Below, in pieces: positions 47,561 through 60,626 of a DNA stretch of 64,000 nt. The notes under the pieces are model-generated. The model saw only the letters and a program-made list of their open reading frames with translations, searched no databases and had not been told where the DNA came from. The DNA is taken from assembly GCA_026419785.1 (NCBI GenBank), contig JAODTK010000256.1, positions 62,001-126,000 of the forward strand, written 5' to 3'. The stretch's first letter is position 1; each line of letters starts with the position of its first letter. The stretch comes from Sclerodactyla briareus. Lineage: Eukaryota > Echinodermata > Holothuroidea > Dendrochirotida > Sclerodactylidae. A program made the position numbers and the translations under genes.

Positions 47561-48430
47561 TTATTATTATTATTATCCTTTTTTCAAAATCTGCTCGATT
47601 GGTCATTCTATCTTTCTGTACCTCGACCTCTGAGTCCTACCCGCACTCGTCTCAGGATGTGGGTACTCCCAGGTATCGCTGTCTTCATAAGAGAGGAGGG
47701 TTCAGTGTTTCCTGGGATGTCGTCCAGGCATTTTTCGAAGTTTTTGGATGTTGCTCCGAGTGCTCCAATCACCGCTGGTACAACCTTTTCTAAGACATCC
47801 CACATTCTCTGTACCTGACTGTGATGCTGGTATTTGTCGGTCTTTTCCCGCTCCTTTTCGACTATGTTCATGTCATTGAGGATGGCAATATCTATTATGT
47901 CGTTTCAGATGTAGCCTTCTTTACGCTCATAATGTCAGGTCTTTCTCGCATAACTCGGTTATCAGTCCTGAGCTCGATGTACCTTGGGGTCTTGGTGTTA
48001 TCATTCTCCTTCACTGATTTCGGTTCGAGGAGCCAGGTGTGAGCATAGGTAGAGCCCACGGTATACGAATTAAATGTGTACATGGTTGTGTTTTTCGAAG
48101 TTGTACTGGCAAACTTTTGAAGGATTGCTCGTCATGATATTGGTATATAACGCCGAAAACTATTATGATTTCCACAGTAGCGTTACTGAACTGGGGGCAG
48201 GAGGTCCGCCCTCCCCACTTTTCGTCCCGAGACGGGCTGTCGGTATATTTTGCTAATCCCGTCAGTACATCCCGCGGACGTGGAATGTGCATATATACTC
48301 GACGGGCATATCACATCTTTGATGATCGTGCTACTGATTTTCAACTACCTTTACCGTATCTCCACTGATATTCTTTCGGAATCCCGGAGCCAGCAATTCC
48401 AGCTCCAAGCATTTCGTTGTACTGGAAGTA
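47560..48430 (-). mobile_element. LINE ORF C-terminal region, - strand
   Basis: On the minus strand, LRTDNRVMRERPDIM (about 48000-47955) is followed by VEKEREKTDKYQH (about 47865-47825) and VVPAVIGALGATSKNFEKCL (about 47785-47725), then TAIPGSTHILRRV (about 47680). This is the conserved segment that ends many invertebrate non-LTR retrotransposon polyproteins after the reverse transcriptase. Frames are broken between the blocks. The 3' end is followed by an (AAT)n-type tail (47562-47578). Upstream parts to 48430 are too damaged to read with confidence. Confidence 0.78.
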
Positions 48431-50200
48431 CATAGCGCCATCCGTCAGACTTTCAATGAATGACGTATTCACAACGTAGTGAAATTTTACAAGTTCGTTG
48501 TTTCTTGCCGAATATCAGTATACGAACTGTAGGGAATGTTATGGGGGTGGAAGGGTGGAGTGACACTTCACGAAGCAGTATTATTCCGGTTCGAAATCCA
48601 GCAGCAAGAGGTTATACTTGTAGTTGCGATGAGCGAGGTCTCAGTCTTCACTTCATAGTTCCGTTGTAATGCAGTGGATTTTCTGGGGTTACTGGGGTTG
48701 TTACGGGATATTTGCAATAAATCTCGTCTGTCGGCCGTGAGTAGTCGCGTTGAACTTGAAATTCCGCTCCTCTTTCCAGGTTCGAGAAATGGTCGGGTCC
48801 TTTCGGATGGGGTGTTGAAAGGGGCGGTCCTGCAGGTTGGGATTGTTACCAGCCTTGCCTCTATAACATATGAGCATTAGTCGAGAAGAGATGGCGAGTC
48901 ATCGCCGGTGCTCATCCACGATCAATACGGCCAGGGTTCTAGATGAGCCCCAATTTGCTTTCTGAACCCGTAGGAATCAAATCGAATTCTACATCTATGA
49001 AGGCAGAGGAGAGTTTATCCTCATTGCGGAACATAAAAGCGGTCTATGATGAGTGAGTCTCGGCTGTCAGGGCTGGCCATTTTGTCCGTGGCTTCAAGTA
49101 TATGATTAGAAGACATTACTGCATTCGTGGGATACCGGTACTTTTCTTTATTGATGCTCAAATTCAGGATCACTGTTACTGTTATTTTACTGAATGACGG
49201 GATGTAGGGTGTATTGTAATGAGCACCAATCCAGTTAGCATGAATGGTCAGGATTGAGTTATTGAGGGAATATAGTGTCACATACAGGGTATGACTGTTT
49301 AAAGGGAATACATACACACTAGTGTAGATGAACTGCTCTTATTTTAGGATACTTTTATACTTAGGATGATACTATTCGGTGACCTAACTGGCGTTTTACA
49401 TACTTGTTGTTTCATGAACTATGGTGGTATTGGGCATACATACAAGGTATTGGTAGATGTTGGAGAGGGAATGGTACGTGTGATTAGCGGCTGTGTGGAT
49501 CTTTGGATAAATGATGACCCTGTAAGAAAGTGTTCAGGCCCGCCTCCACGTGGAGCTATAGAACTCCAACTTCCAAAATTCTCCTGACCACCCCCCCAAT
49601 ATGGTTCCATGGTTGTATGTTGTGAACATGATGATTGCGCCAACAGGACATTACTTCAATGCTGTTTTGCAGCTGGAGGAGGCATTCTGGTAATTTGAAA
49701 GGCCTAATTTTCCATTATCCCCTTGTACGATACGCGCCAACCGATGGTGTCGCTCCGCTCAATTTGTCATAAGTTAAGTGGCCCCAATGTATTGCCTCAA
49801 AAGACCTGCCTGACTTTATGCTTGTATATTTAGCTTATTTCACCCCTTCCCCTCACTTTATCACTCAGTTGGGCTACTGGTTTTCCATCTCCGGAGATGC
49901 GTGACTGAAATTTCATACTGAGTTCATCATGCTTTTAGGGTTGTCCTCTCTTATCCTCTTGTGCCTCCGACCTACTAACTGGAGACCATGGTTCCAATTC
50001 TCCTTCACATATGCAATGCTACGTCTCTTTCTTAGAGTTCAGAGATCGTACACACGGTGTAGCACCAAGAATGCGCCAGCATAGTCCATCTTGGGGAGTA
50101 TGGGCCCATGATGCTGCAGCAATTGATAGTCCCAGCAACATATCAATTGCTAGCTTACTTTTCTGTGTACCAATGCGGCTGCCGTGTACGAATTTCTCTT
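48431..50200. other. Unassigned sequence between two LINE copies
   Basis: It probably contains damaged LINE sequence on both strands (the - strand element extending leftwards from 48.4 kb and the + strand element rightwards from about 50 kb), but I cannot read a domain in it. The open frames listed by length alone are not supported. Confidence 0.35.
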
Positions 50201-51250
50201 CACAACCCCTATGGCTTTGATGAGAACGACACTTGTCGGTACTGGAGTAAATGGGTACGTAGCGAAACAATCCTGCGTCATACCACTCTCGAAAAGAAAT
50301 CAGTAATAACTAACATGAACGAGCTACGTCTTTGCCCTAACGTCTGTCGCTATATGGAAACCTGTGAGAGTTTCATGCTACGATATATTAGTTAATTGGT
50401 TATCAGTTAACTTTTAATCTTATGGACGACTTTCAATTGACCTATCGGGAGCTACGCAACATCAAAAATGCTATTTTCTCCACACTCAACAAAGTATACT
50501 CTCAACTTGAGGACTCTAGATGTGGTAAGGTTCCACCCATATCATGTTTGTTTTGTTTTTTCAATCTGCCTTTAGTACTATCCAACCACATATGTTACGG
50601 TAGCTAACCTTCTACTTAACACGAACACATTAACACATGCTGAAATACATTGGTTACTGAATTACCTTACTAACCGCTCCCAGTTTTGGTTCATGGTCGT
50701 GGGGGGATATCTTTCATACTCATAAGCTGCAACACAAAAGTCTCCCACAGGGCACCGTTCTAGTACCTTTTTTACCTTGTACACCTCAAACATCCGTTCT
50801 ACAACCCCCTGCTGCCCTCTAATCAAGTTTGCTGATGACGGCCGTATGTATCGCAAACAAATCGCCGATTTCGTGAATGAATGTGGATATGAATTACTTC
50901 AGTTAAATGTAGGACAATGGAATTGGGTAATTGGCTTATTATCACCGAGAGTATAGTTTTCGATCAGGTCGATGAGTTTAAATACTTGGGTGTTACGTTG
51001 ATAATCGAGGTGGAACGCTCGCGTTGAATCGGTCGCCAAACGCCCTGAATTTCGTATGTATTGTTTGCGTAAGTTGAATTTTTTCAACGTTAGTCCCTGA
51101 CATTTTATTAGCCACCGAGACCGCACTAAAATCGTTACCCCTCATCTTTACTCGGGCAATCAGACGGGATTTATAATATTCCTTTCAACCGTTGAATATC
51201 ATATCATTGATTATCATGCCATTCTGATTTTTACCTCTTGGATTCCTCTT
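50200..51250 (+). mobile_element. L2/Rex1-like LINE, reverse transcriptase domain, frame broken
   Basis: In order on the + strand: NELR-x-x-ALTSV equivalent at 50318; DDFQLTYRELRNIKNAIFS at 50424; SAFSTIQPH at about 50565; EIHWLLNYLTNRSQF at 50643; a broken G-x-PQGTVL box at about 50730; TLYTSN at 50776; the catalytic box as LIKFADDG at 50818-50841; and VDEFKYLGVTL at about 50969. These are RT motifs 1-7 of a LINE of the L2/Rex1 group. At least four frameshifts occur. The ADD aspartates are present. Confidence 0.87.
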
Positions 51251-52600
51251 TACATTTTTATATGAGCTACATAATGATCCTAATTGATTTCTCTTGCCAT
51301 CCAACTTTCTTTCTTTTTTTCCAATGTGAAAGCATATGGGGAATTCACTGAATGATGCAGTAGAGGTTATCTCATCTTATCTGAAACACATCAGCTATGA
51401 CTATGCATTATTTCAAGCCCACATTACCCTTTCTCCAGTTCCGCTATTTGCCTGTGCACCCAATGCGCCTTCTGGTCTAAATATTTACAATGCATTGCTA
51501 CATAGGTAGGCCTATATGCACACCGATCTATAGGTCGTACGTATGCATACATGTCTATGCCGTTCATCATACCTCTCATATGGCATATGGTAATAGAATA
51601 TGTACACCGATCAGTCTACAGAATTACAAGATATCATTGGCCTGTCATATATTTATCTTCGCTGTTTGTTCTGCTGGTAGCTCGGTTTAGGGAGAGGAAT
51701 GACCATATGGCGCTCAGCATCGTGACAAATACGGTACCTAATAATGCATCAATGTGCGTTTCACATTTCACGATTCTTCAACAGTCTTATAGTTTGGCCT
51801 AATTTCCACATATTGAGGTGCGGGCGTAATGATAACCACCGGCATGCAGAACCGTGCTTGATTCTCAAGACGAATGTCCTCACAATCTTCTCAATTGGAA
51901 GCTATTTTGTCAACTCATTTGGATTGAATTCAGTACCGAATATTCAGCTATCTCTCAGATTTTTTGTGTTAGAGAATAACCTCTTATACGCCAGAATTTC
52001 AGTTCATACCAGGCCTTCTTCCTATAGTTTGGAATCGTTCTCTGGAGCTACTGTTCCGCTTGTAACCTAATTCTCGGTACGTTTCCGTTTGTTTTTGTGA
52101 TTCCTATTGCTGGAAGTTCCATTTGCTATTTTCTCTGTTTGAATGAATGTTGCTTCTAACTATGTGGTTTCTGTAAATCAGTTAATTGGCTGTGCCTCTC
52201 TCCCAAACTTCATCCCATATTTCCTACGCCGCAGGCTTTTGTCATAGGAGGCAAAAATCCTAGTAATTGATCACACACTACATGACACAGATCGATTACA
52301 CACATAGAAGTATTGGCGTGTCTATAGGTAACCGCCTATACCACCAACTGCCAGCTGCCCTTAACACGGCGTGGAAATGCATTCGCTCTTATCTGGAAAA
52401 GCATCTTTCTCTCCCAGGAGATATTGAAATGAGTCGCTCAACAGGTTTTAACAATAGTTGGTTTGGAACAAGGTTGTTTTTTTCTTCGCAAGTAATGTTG
52501 CCAACCTAACTTCTCCCATATTTATTATGTATTCAGGCTATTAGCCGAGATCCTCCATTGATTTGTCAAACTCGAGATAATAAAGTTTTGGAGCTCACAG
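51251..52600 (+). mobile_element. Probable 3' continuation of the LINE
   Basis: Protein-level matches fade after 51150, but a later frame (52267-52509) reads NRLYHQLPAALNTA and SYLEKHL, like the C-terminal end of L2/Rex1-type ORFs. The sequence then ends near 'gataataaagttttgg' (52575). The assignment is weaker than for the RT core. Confidence 0.4.
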
Positions 52601-52893
52601 TGACCTGAGAATCGGCAATCGTTCAGCTAACCAAGGTCGAACTCCTACTGCATAGTATTATGATTGATAAGGAAAAAAAACCGAGTGTGATGACGTAGCC
52701 AGCTCACATTGCGCGAATCAATAGTAAATGCACAAACATTCTTATCACTACCTATATAGTTTACATGAGTAGAAGAAACTGATTTTTTTTTTCATATATG
52801 AAGCTAACTGGCACAACAAAAATATGAATTACTTAGGCCGTTTCAAGTTCCATCATTTCCTAGTAAGAAAGAAGACACCCGCGCTGTCGTAAA
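52601..52893. other. Sequence upstream of the ABCG start
   Basis: AT-rich, with A8 and T9 runs. No TATA box or other core promoter element is clear enough to call. A 5' non-coding exon could lie here or further upstream. Confidence 0.4.
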
Positions 52894-53083
52894 ATGCAAG
52901 GAAACGGTTACCATATGAATGGAACGGCAAAGCTGAGAAGGCTGAACTCTGTGTCGGTTCCAGAGAAAGACCAGTTGACCCTGACGTGGGACACTATAAT
53001 TGTCAGGTACCACCCTAAGACTACCACGTGGAACAAGTTGGCACGCAAATCATCGATGGCGCCAAAAACACTACTCCGTGGAG
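52894..53083 (+). CDS. ABCG (white-like) transporter, exon 1
   Basis: ATG at 52894 begins MQGNGYHMNGTAKLRRL. The exon then has QLTLTWDTIIV, the conserved strand at the start of ABCG ATPase domains (usual L-T-W-x-N-I), and ends APKTLLRG just before a strong GTAAGT donor, leaving phase 1. ABCG proteins are half-transporters with the ATPase domain first and six membrane segments after it. White-type members form dimers that move pigment precursors or lipids. The frame is intact, and the next exon supplies the matching phase. In-frame sequence upstream does not rule out an earlier start. Confidence 0.85.
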
Positions 53084-53503
53084 GTAAGTCCTGAGAACTA
53101 TACTAACGAGAATCAGCATATAAAGGACTTTCTAATATATAAAGCTATGAAGTGGATGCTGCTTTTGAGAGGATCGTTAGATAAAAGCTTCAAAATATGT
53201 CAGCTCGAAATAGCGATGGCACAAATAACTATGACACAAACAAAAATTATAAGTGAAGTTTTTACCGTTTTAAGTCAAGAGAAGAGATTGCATTATTCGA
53301 ATGACAAACATATATATTGGGCTGTTTTATTGTCCAGTATCATCAATAGTAGGCTTCTTGTTTACAGCAACCGTCTGATCGAATAATTCAACAAATATCA
53401 GCACGTTCTTGCAATTATACCTCTTCCTATTAAGTACTTTTAAAGTGATTTTGGTATTATGATATGTATACTAGTATATGATTTTGATATTTTGTATCCA
53501 CAG

Positions 53504-53552
53504 TCAGCGGCATTGCAAAGCCCGGGACTTTGACTTCCATAATGGGAAGCAG
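53504..53552 (+). CDS. ABCG transporter, exon 2 (49 bp)
   Basis: Acceptor 'tatccacag'. Completing the Gly-Val junction from exon 1, it reads VSGIAKPGTLTSIMGS and ends with AG before GTAGAT, leaving phase 2. V-S-G-x-A-x-P-G-x-L-x-x-I-M-G-S is the strand and turn before Walker A in ABCG ATPases. Exon 3 supplies the single base C needed to complete the next Ser. This tiny exon is supported by the double phase agreement. Confidence 0.9.
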
Positions 53553-53559
53553 GTAGATA

Positions 53560-54670
53560 TACAATATATATTAGGCTTCTCGTTGCTGCCTCTTTTTACA
53601 GACAGCCATTCCTTATTTCTTGACGGAAGGGGGACCTATGCATTCATGATCATGCGTGTGTGCGTGTATGTGTGGCACCGATGGATTAAGCTTATACTGA
53701 GTACATGAACCCTATTGTCTTGAGGTCAGGTCCAAAGTATGATTGAATTGAATTGATTGAGTTGGGTATGCAGCTCTGTTATTGGGGTACAAGAACCCCA
53801 TTGGTTTTAATGTGTGTCATTTCTGTTGAATTGTTGGCTTGTGATCGCAATAACCACCTGGAGGGTAGTGTGCTCATATTTAGTATATGAAACTTCTGTG
53901 CTGAGTGAATGAACCCTGTTGTTTCGAGATCACGTCATTTTTAAGGTCAATGGAGGTCAATGTATGAGAACCTTGTGATCACAATTGATTGCTGACAGCT
54001 GAAATGCTTGTAGCAGCTCTCTTACGGGGAGTACAAGACCCCTGTCTATTTTAGTGTGGTTCAGGGGTTGTTTTCGATAGATCAATTGGAAATAAATTAT
54101 ACCGTTTGATAATTCCTGTCGGCTTCCGGATTAATGGTGTCAACAGGTTGAAATCCATGCAGTCGGACTGAAATTACCGGTTTCGAGCAGAGAAATGGTG
54201 ACTGGTTTCAACAGGTTTTAACCAGGTTAACTGGGATGGCTGGAATCAACAGGTATCTAATGGAACAAAGTTGGCCACCTGTTGAACTCACTCAGAACCA
54301 GTTGTATCTGTAACAGGTGCCAACTGGAATTTCCTCCTCATGTTTTCATTATACCTATGCCAGTTCAAAGAAAATCTAACACATTCTATAGTTCATGGTT
54401 TCAAGTAACATCAGTAAATGAGCCATAAGGATGTAACACAAATGAATGCGGAGTGCTATTTCCAGTCATCTAATGAACGTCAACTTATAATTGCGCTCTG
54501 GTGGCGACCCGGGAGCTAAGCCTTTCTAACATTGTTGCAAAAGTTCCAAAACCTCGAACCATGAATTAAAATTCCGCACTGACTATTGATTGGACCACAA
54601 TGGCTGGACAACCTATTGAGTAGCATTATTTCTTAGCCTATAGTTACTAACTCTGTATTTCTACAATCTC
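53560..54670. repeat. ABCG intron 2 with AGGTCA-type repeat
   Basis: From 53670 to 54080 several units carry 'gagtacatgaaccctattgt' or variants plus AGGTCA half-sites (for example 53942 'aaggtcaatggaggtcaatg'). The same repeat lies at 39.6-40.7 and 45.6-45.8 kb. The remainder has no recognised feature. Confidence 0.65.
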
Positions 54671-54680
54671 GTCCCGTTAG

Positions 54681-54876
54681 CGGAGCAGGTAAGACCACTT
54701 TGTTGAACGTGTTCAACCAGCGGGCCCTAAACAATCTTGAGGTCCACGGGAACGTTATGCTCAACGGCACTCCACTGACGGGAATGGACAGGGACCAGCG
54801 GGCCCTGATAGGCTACGTACAACAGCACGATATCTTGCCAGGAGAGCTAACTGTTAAGGAGTTATCTTGGCTTACG
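54681..54876 (+). CDS. ABCG transporter, exon 3: Walker A and Q-loop
   Basis: Acceptor 'cccgttag' at 54679-54680. Joined to exon 2 it gives GSSGAGKTTLLNVFNQRAL, a perfect Walker A (G-x-x-G-x-G-K-T), then NVMLNGTPL and IGYVQQHDILPGELTVKE, where QQ-D marks the Q-loop. The frame is intact. The 3' end is uncertain. GT sites occur at 54853 (GTTAAG), 54861 (GTTATC) and 54877 (GTTAAG), and the family similarity ends after LTVKE (54861). Confidence 0.9.
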
Positions 54877-54879
54877 GTT

Positions 54880-55395
54880 AAGATCACAAACGACCTATTG
54901 GTACAGTCCTCCTGGCGATATCACTCAGAATCTACTTGATCAAGGAATGGAATGATTGGTTCTCAAAACATTGTGAAAGAGCCTCGTTGTGTATACGGCA
55001 TTTAGAATTGAACACTGGTCAACTTTCTGGTACACCTTTAGTCGTTTCTGATGAGTTGGGATTCCTTGTTTAATTTCAACAGGAATTCTGATGGGCAATA
55101 CTTTCCAAGATATTCGGAATGTGTTCGTGGGGCGTGAGTATCGAGAGTTCAGCTGTATTCGGGTCACAACCTGCGATTTTTTCCTGGGGGGGGGGGGGGA
55201 CCGTCTGTTTGACTCCACATTCATCAACATGCACTCTAGTATAGTAGTATTAGTAGTATTGTAGTATAGTGCCGCCGTATAGTGCCGCCGAACAATTTGG
55301 TCTCTACACCAAGAGGTGAACTACGTCTATGATGAGAAGGGCAAGACAAACATACACATGTATACATACTCTATATTTTGATGAGTTGGCAGTTT
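54880..55395. other. ABCG intron, left part
   Basis: It contains a G13 run at 55187-55199 and a short local repeat of 'gtagtattgtagtatagt' and 'gccgccgtatagt' at 55240-55290. I looked here for the exon encoding the helical subdomain (usual F-Q-A-x-L-R-M region) and did not find it. Confidence 0.5.
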
Positions 55396-55830
55396 AGTCC
55401 AAGGACTCATGCACTGACTCATTTGTATAACAGAGTCGTGGTTGAACCGTGATATTTCCACAGCCGAATTTCACCTTCCTGGTTATGGTGTTTATAGCGA
55501 TAGAGACCGAGACTCCCGTGGCATTGGTGGTGGATTTTTGTTTGTATGTGATGTCTGACTTGAATTTTTTGAGAAGGCCGATCTTGGTGTGAGTTTCGTA
55601 AACTCTGTTGGTGTGAAATTCCCGTCTCACCTCATCTGCTATTCCCAGTTCTTTATTATTGGCGTTGTGTACCGTTTCGCGCAACTAGCTCTGAAGACAA
55701 ACACTCGCTTCTTTTGCCGACCTAGTTGCTTTTCGAAGTTTTCGGGGAAGAGTACAATTATTAAGGTTGATTTCAATTATCCAGATTTTCTTGGTCTAAT
55801 GAAACAACATAACAAGCTACTCCTCTAACA
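55396..55830 (+). mobile_element. LINE apurinic-type endonuclease fragment, copy 1
   Basis: On the + strand, GGGFLFV, FEKADLGVSFVNSV, FFIIGVVYR and IIKVDFNYPDFLGLM appear in order. These are the G-G-G-V, S-V-W, G-V-V-Y-R and G-D-F-N-x-P boxes of LINE endonucleases. DNA similarity to 63281-63660 is high. The fragment stops at about 55830, before the (ATG)n array. Confidence 0.82.
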
Positions 55831-55961
55831 ACTAGCATCAGTCTCCTTTTCTCTGCAATGCTGCAGGTGTTGTCATTGTTTATGATGACATGATGTAGGT
55901 GTTGTTATTAATCATTCTGAGAATGATGATGGTTATAAAGATGATAATGATGGTATTGATT

Positions 55962-57391
<1,430 letters not shown>

Positions 57392-57611
57392 AGTGCGTTC
57401 ATCCTCACTGAATGTCCCACAATGTGAAACATTTTCCGGTCCCTCGAAGAATCAACGTCGTCCCAATGTAATATGACTGGGATACTTATCCCCATTCAAT
57501 CCTCAGATGACAATGCAAATCATAGGACCGGAAACACTAAACAGCAATATCTTCCTTGTTCTTCTCAAAAGACAGATTTGGCACCTGTGAGTTCTCTTTA
57601 CTGTTTCACAG

Positions 57612-57698
57612 CTATCACTAAAGAAGTTTGCTAATATAGATTAGCGTACGGGTTCCATTTAAGGAGGGGAGAAGAAACGCTTGTCCGTTGCCTGCAAG
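57612..57698 (+). CDS. ABCG transporter, signature-motif exon, with two in-frame stops
   Basis: Acceptor 'ctgtttcacag'; donor GTAAGC; phase 0 at both ends. The frame reads LSLKKFANID, stop (TAG 57642-57644), RTGSI, stop (TAA 57660-57662), then GGEKKRLSVACK. I-S-G-G-E-K-K-R-L-S is the ABCG signature (C-loop) that contacts ATP across the dimer, so the second stop sits exactly at the signature Ser (TAA for TCA). In the family, L-x-L-x-K-C-A-x-T-x-I-G precedes it, as here. The gene is decayed at this point or the sequence is wrong. Confidence 0.85.
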
Positions 57699-59660
57699 GT
57701 AAGCAATTTAGTTTCTCGCACCAATAATGGGGATGCCCTATTGAAAAAATCTTCACCTGTTATTTTTTGTCTTGGATTCTTCCACACCATATTGGGGCTA
57801 ATACGCTAATACCCACAACAGGGTAGCAGGGTCGTTTCTCTAAGGGCCCTGACAGGATTGGCATTCCTTCCCGCAGTAGCAGGCTGCAGAGGCGGGCGAT
57901 CAAAAGTGTGTTTGTCGTAGGGTTTCCAACGACGCTACGCCCACCGTAGGCGCCATGCTGTATGAAGGGTGCCCGCGTATTGGGAAGGGAAAGTCTCTGA
58001 CGATCGAGTCTCGTAGTGATGGGCACTGTGCTCGTGGTGCCGAGGTGTCGTTCCCCCCCTCCGCTAAGTAAACGACTAGTTGTAATGAAATTTCCTCCCT
58101 TCCCCGCTTCATGAGGACGCCCGTCGCCTGCCGTCTTGTACTCGGAACTTTGTCGTTTTGCAACCGGTATTGCAGCTCTCTCTGAGGTGCGCAGGCCAGG
58201 CTCTGACTAGCGGTGCCTGGTGTTTTATACCATTATTGTAACTGTTCGTGACGTTCCCCGTCGTCCACAGGTGGTGACTATTGTTGTGGCTAATCACCTT
58301 TGCATAACATAAACCAATAACAGACAATTGGCGACTACGGGTCATCGGATATGCCGTCGCCGGATGCGCTCCGACCGGGTGAGCGATAACTGAAATGACG
58401 TTTAGCCCACTCAGTGGATGTCTCAACTCGTGGTCTAAGGTCTTGTAGGCTCCAATGGTGTCAGCAGAAATAGCTATGATCCATATCCATCCTATTTCAC
58501 CTGTAGTTCCTTGGCCATATGCACGCCCCCGACGACGATCCTGTCCACATCCTGTCTGTGCGGGATCCGGTATGTGTGGTCGTTGTCCATAACTCCTTGC
58601 AGCTATGGTTAGCGCGGCTTTACGGTACCTTCACCATGTCAGACTCTGTGAGTTTGGAGTTATCAGGCAGGCACACGCCTGATCGCCCTCTCGGCGGAGC
58701 CGTGGTTCTTGGAAGCGGCTGCGGATGCGTAGAGACATTCCCGGCTTATGCTTTCATAGTTGGTGGGCAGTGGGGGGGTGCTCCCCATCCGCCCCCCCCC
58801 CCCAAACTCCCGGAGTGATACCCAAATTACAACCCATACGACTGCCTCTGAATCGTATTGTAGCAACTAGCGAAAAGCGCCAGGACTTACATGATGTCAG
58901 GATGTAAAACCGTCACGATCAATCTACAGAACTCATACTAGACAATAGATACTAACTTCGATATATCGCGGGCGTTGTCCGTGACGTCGGGATATGGCAC
59001 GGTCCAATTTTTAACCATGTTTTGAATGAACCATGGATAGGCTACACTGACAAATCATTGTCGTTATCAAATAATTTACGACTTTGCCGAGTATTCAAGG
59101 TAACATTAATTGACAAAAGAATATTGCCTAATTTCTATGGCACCTCGTGTATTGAAAAATGGCAACAAAACCAGGCCTGTTGCGCAGAGTCAAGGAGCCC
59201 GCTGAAAGACCCCCCGAGGATGTGGGTCGGGGCATCCGCCCTCAGAATATCCTGCGATTTATTGGACTTGAAATATTAACAGCGAATTCACTGTTATACA
59301 CAATTAAAAAAAAGCTCCATTCAGACCTTGGAGAAAATGATGATCAGTTAGCGAATTCATAAAAATGCCGGCCTGCCGTAACAAATATATTCTTTCCGGC
59401 CACAGGGGCCTGTCCACCACAAAATTCAGAACGTAATATCTTTTCTTTAAATCTTTTCAATCAACAGTTTATTTTTCATCGTGTTCTTATTCCACAATCA
59501 TTGCATAATTATACAGTATGGGTAGTTTTCGGGGCTTGAAAGGATGGACATCTGAAATAAAGCCTGAATGTAACTTTAAGAGAAGTTTGTAAAATCCTAT
59601 AATTTTCCAGCGTACTGATGAGGGGCGAGGACAGAAACGCTTCCCCTATTTATCCCCAAG
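57699..59660. other. ABCG intron, GC-rich part
   Basis: No ABCG exon or recognisable element domain is seen. The minus-strand frames of 57760-58426 and the + frame at 58519-58818 are compositionally unusual (GC-rich, with poly-C at 58791-58804) but match no family I know. They could derive from an unrecognised retroelement. Confidence 0.4.
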
Positions 59661-59664
59661 AGCC

Positions 59665-60510
59665 GATATTTTTATTCTGGCGGCGCCAAAGGAATCTACT
59701 CAGTCATATCTGTGCGCGCGCGCGTGCGCGTGTGTGTGGTTTGCGTCTGACCTGAGGCCGGTTTGATTACTACGAGATACTAAAGAACTCAAGCATGTAG
59801 AAGTTGTTAATTGTTGATAGTCGGTTGTCCCCCGTAGGTATGTTTGTGTATCAATTCACACATGTCGTGCAAGTAAGGAGGGTACACTCTCAGAAAGCGT
59901 TTCCGCACGATGAACTGGTGAACGGAAGCAGATATTAACTTGTTAATCTTGTGTGTGGGTTGCGTATCTTTTTGGTTAGCACACAACGTAGTTTCAATGA
60001 AACAACAAAACACATTGCTGGAACTATATTTCAGACTGGTGATTCGTTGAGTCACAATACTGTTTTTGATCCCACCTATGGATCCCAAAGAGCCTTGGCC
60101 TATTTTTATTTCGCTTGGCGGAAGCCAAAAGGAATCTACGCAGTCTTTATGGTGGCGCGCGCGCTGCGCGCAGTTGTTGTGTGTGTGTCTGATGCTGGAC
60201 CTGTTTGATTTCTACGAATATCTAAGTAGCGCAAGCATGTAATCAAGTTGTTAATTGTTGCTAGTAGGTTCCCCGTAGGTGGTTTGATGGTTCAATTGCA
60301 AGGTCAGGAGGGTACAATCTTCAGAAAGCGTTTCCGCACGATAACGCGGTGAACGGAAGCATATTACTTGTATTCCTTGTCTGTGGTGGCCGTTCCTTTT
60401 TTGTTAACACAACAATGTCGGTTCACTCAAAAAAAAAAAAAAAAAATTGCTGAAATTATTTGAGACTGGTGATTTGTTGAGTCACATAACCGTTTTTGAT
60501 TCACACCAGG
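59665..60510. repeat. Tandem duplication, period about 435 bp
   Basis: Copy A (59665-60085) and copy B (60100-60510) share 'ccaaa(a)ggaatctac(t/g)cagtc' and a GC/GT-rich run ('gtgcgcgcgcgcgtgcgcgt' and 'ggcgcgcgcgctgcgcgcag'). They also share 'caagttgttaattgttg' and 'tcagaaagcgtttccgcacg', ending 'gttgagtcaca'. The copy at 45.4 kb is a more distant member. Copy B contains an A18 run at 60429-60446. Confidence 0.88.
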
Positions 60511-60626
60511 TCCGTGCAAGAATATATTCTGTATGATGTATCTATATCTCTCACAAACTGGGGTTCACATTGCATCATTAGTAGGGAGAAAACTCTTTGT
60601 ACATGTGTGAATTGTTCTTCTCCGCG

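Noticed and set aside
58223..58260. TATAAAA on the minus strand with a GC-rich downstream region
   Set aside because: A single TATA-like word without a supported transcript or element boundary is not enough to call a promoter.
60555..60626. A second ABC signature-like 'ISREKTL' before the Walker B exon
   Set aside because: The true signature exon is at 57612-57698, with correct phase and donor. The 60.56 kb resemblance is short, lacks the Gly-Gly pair and lies before the likely exon start.
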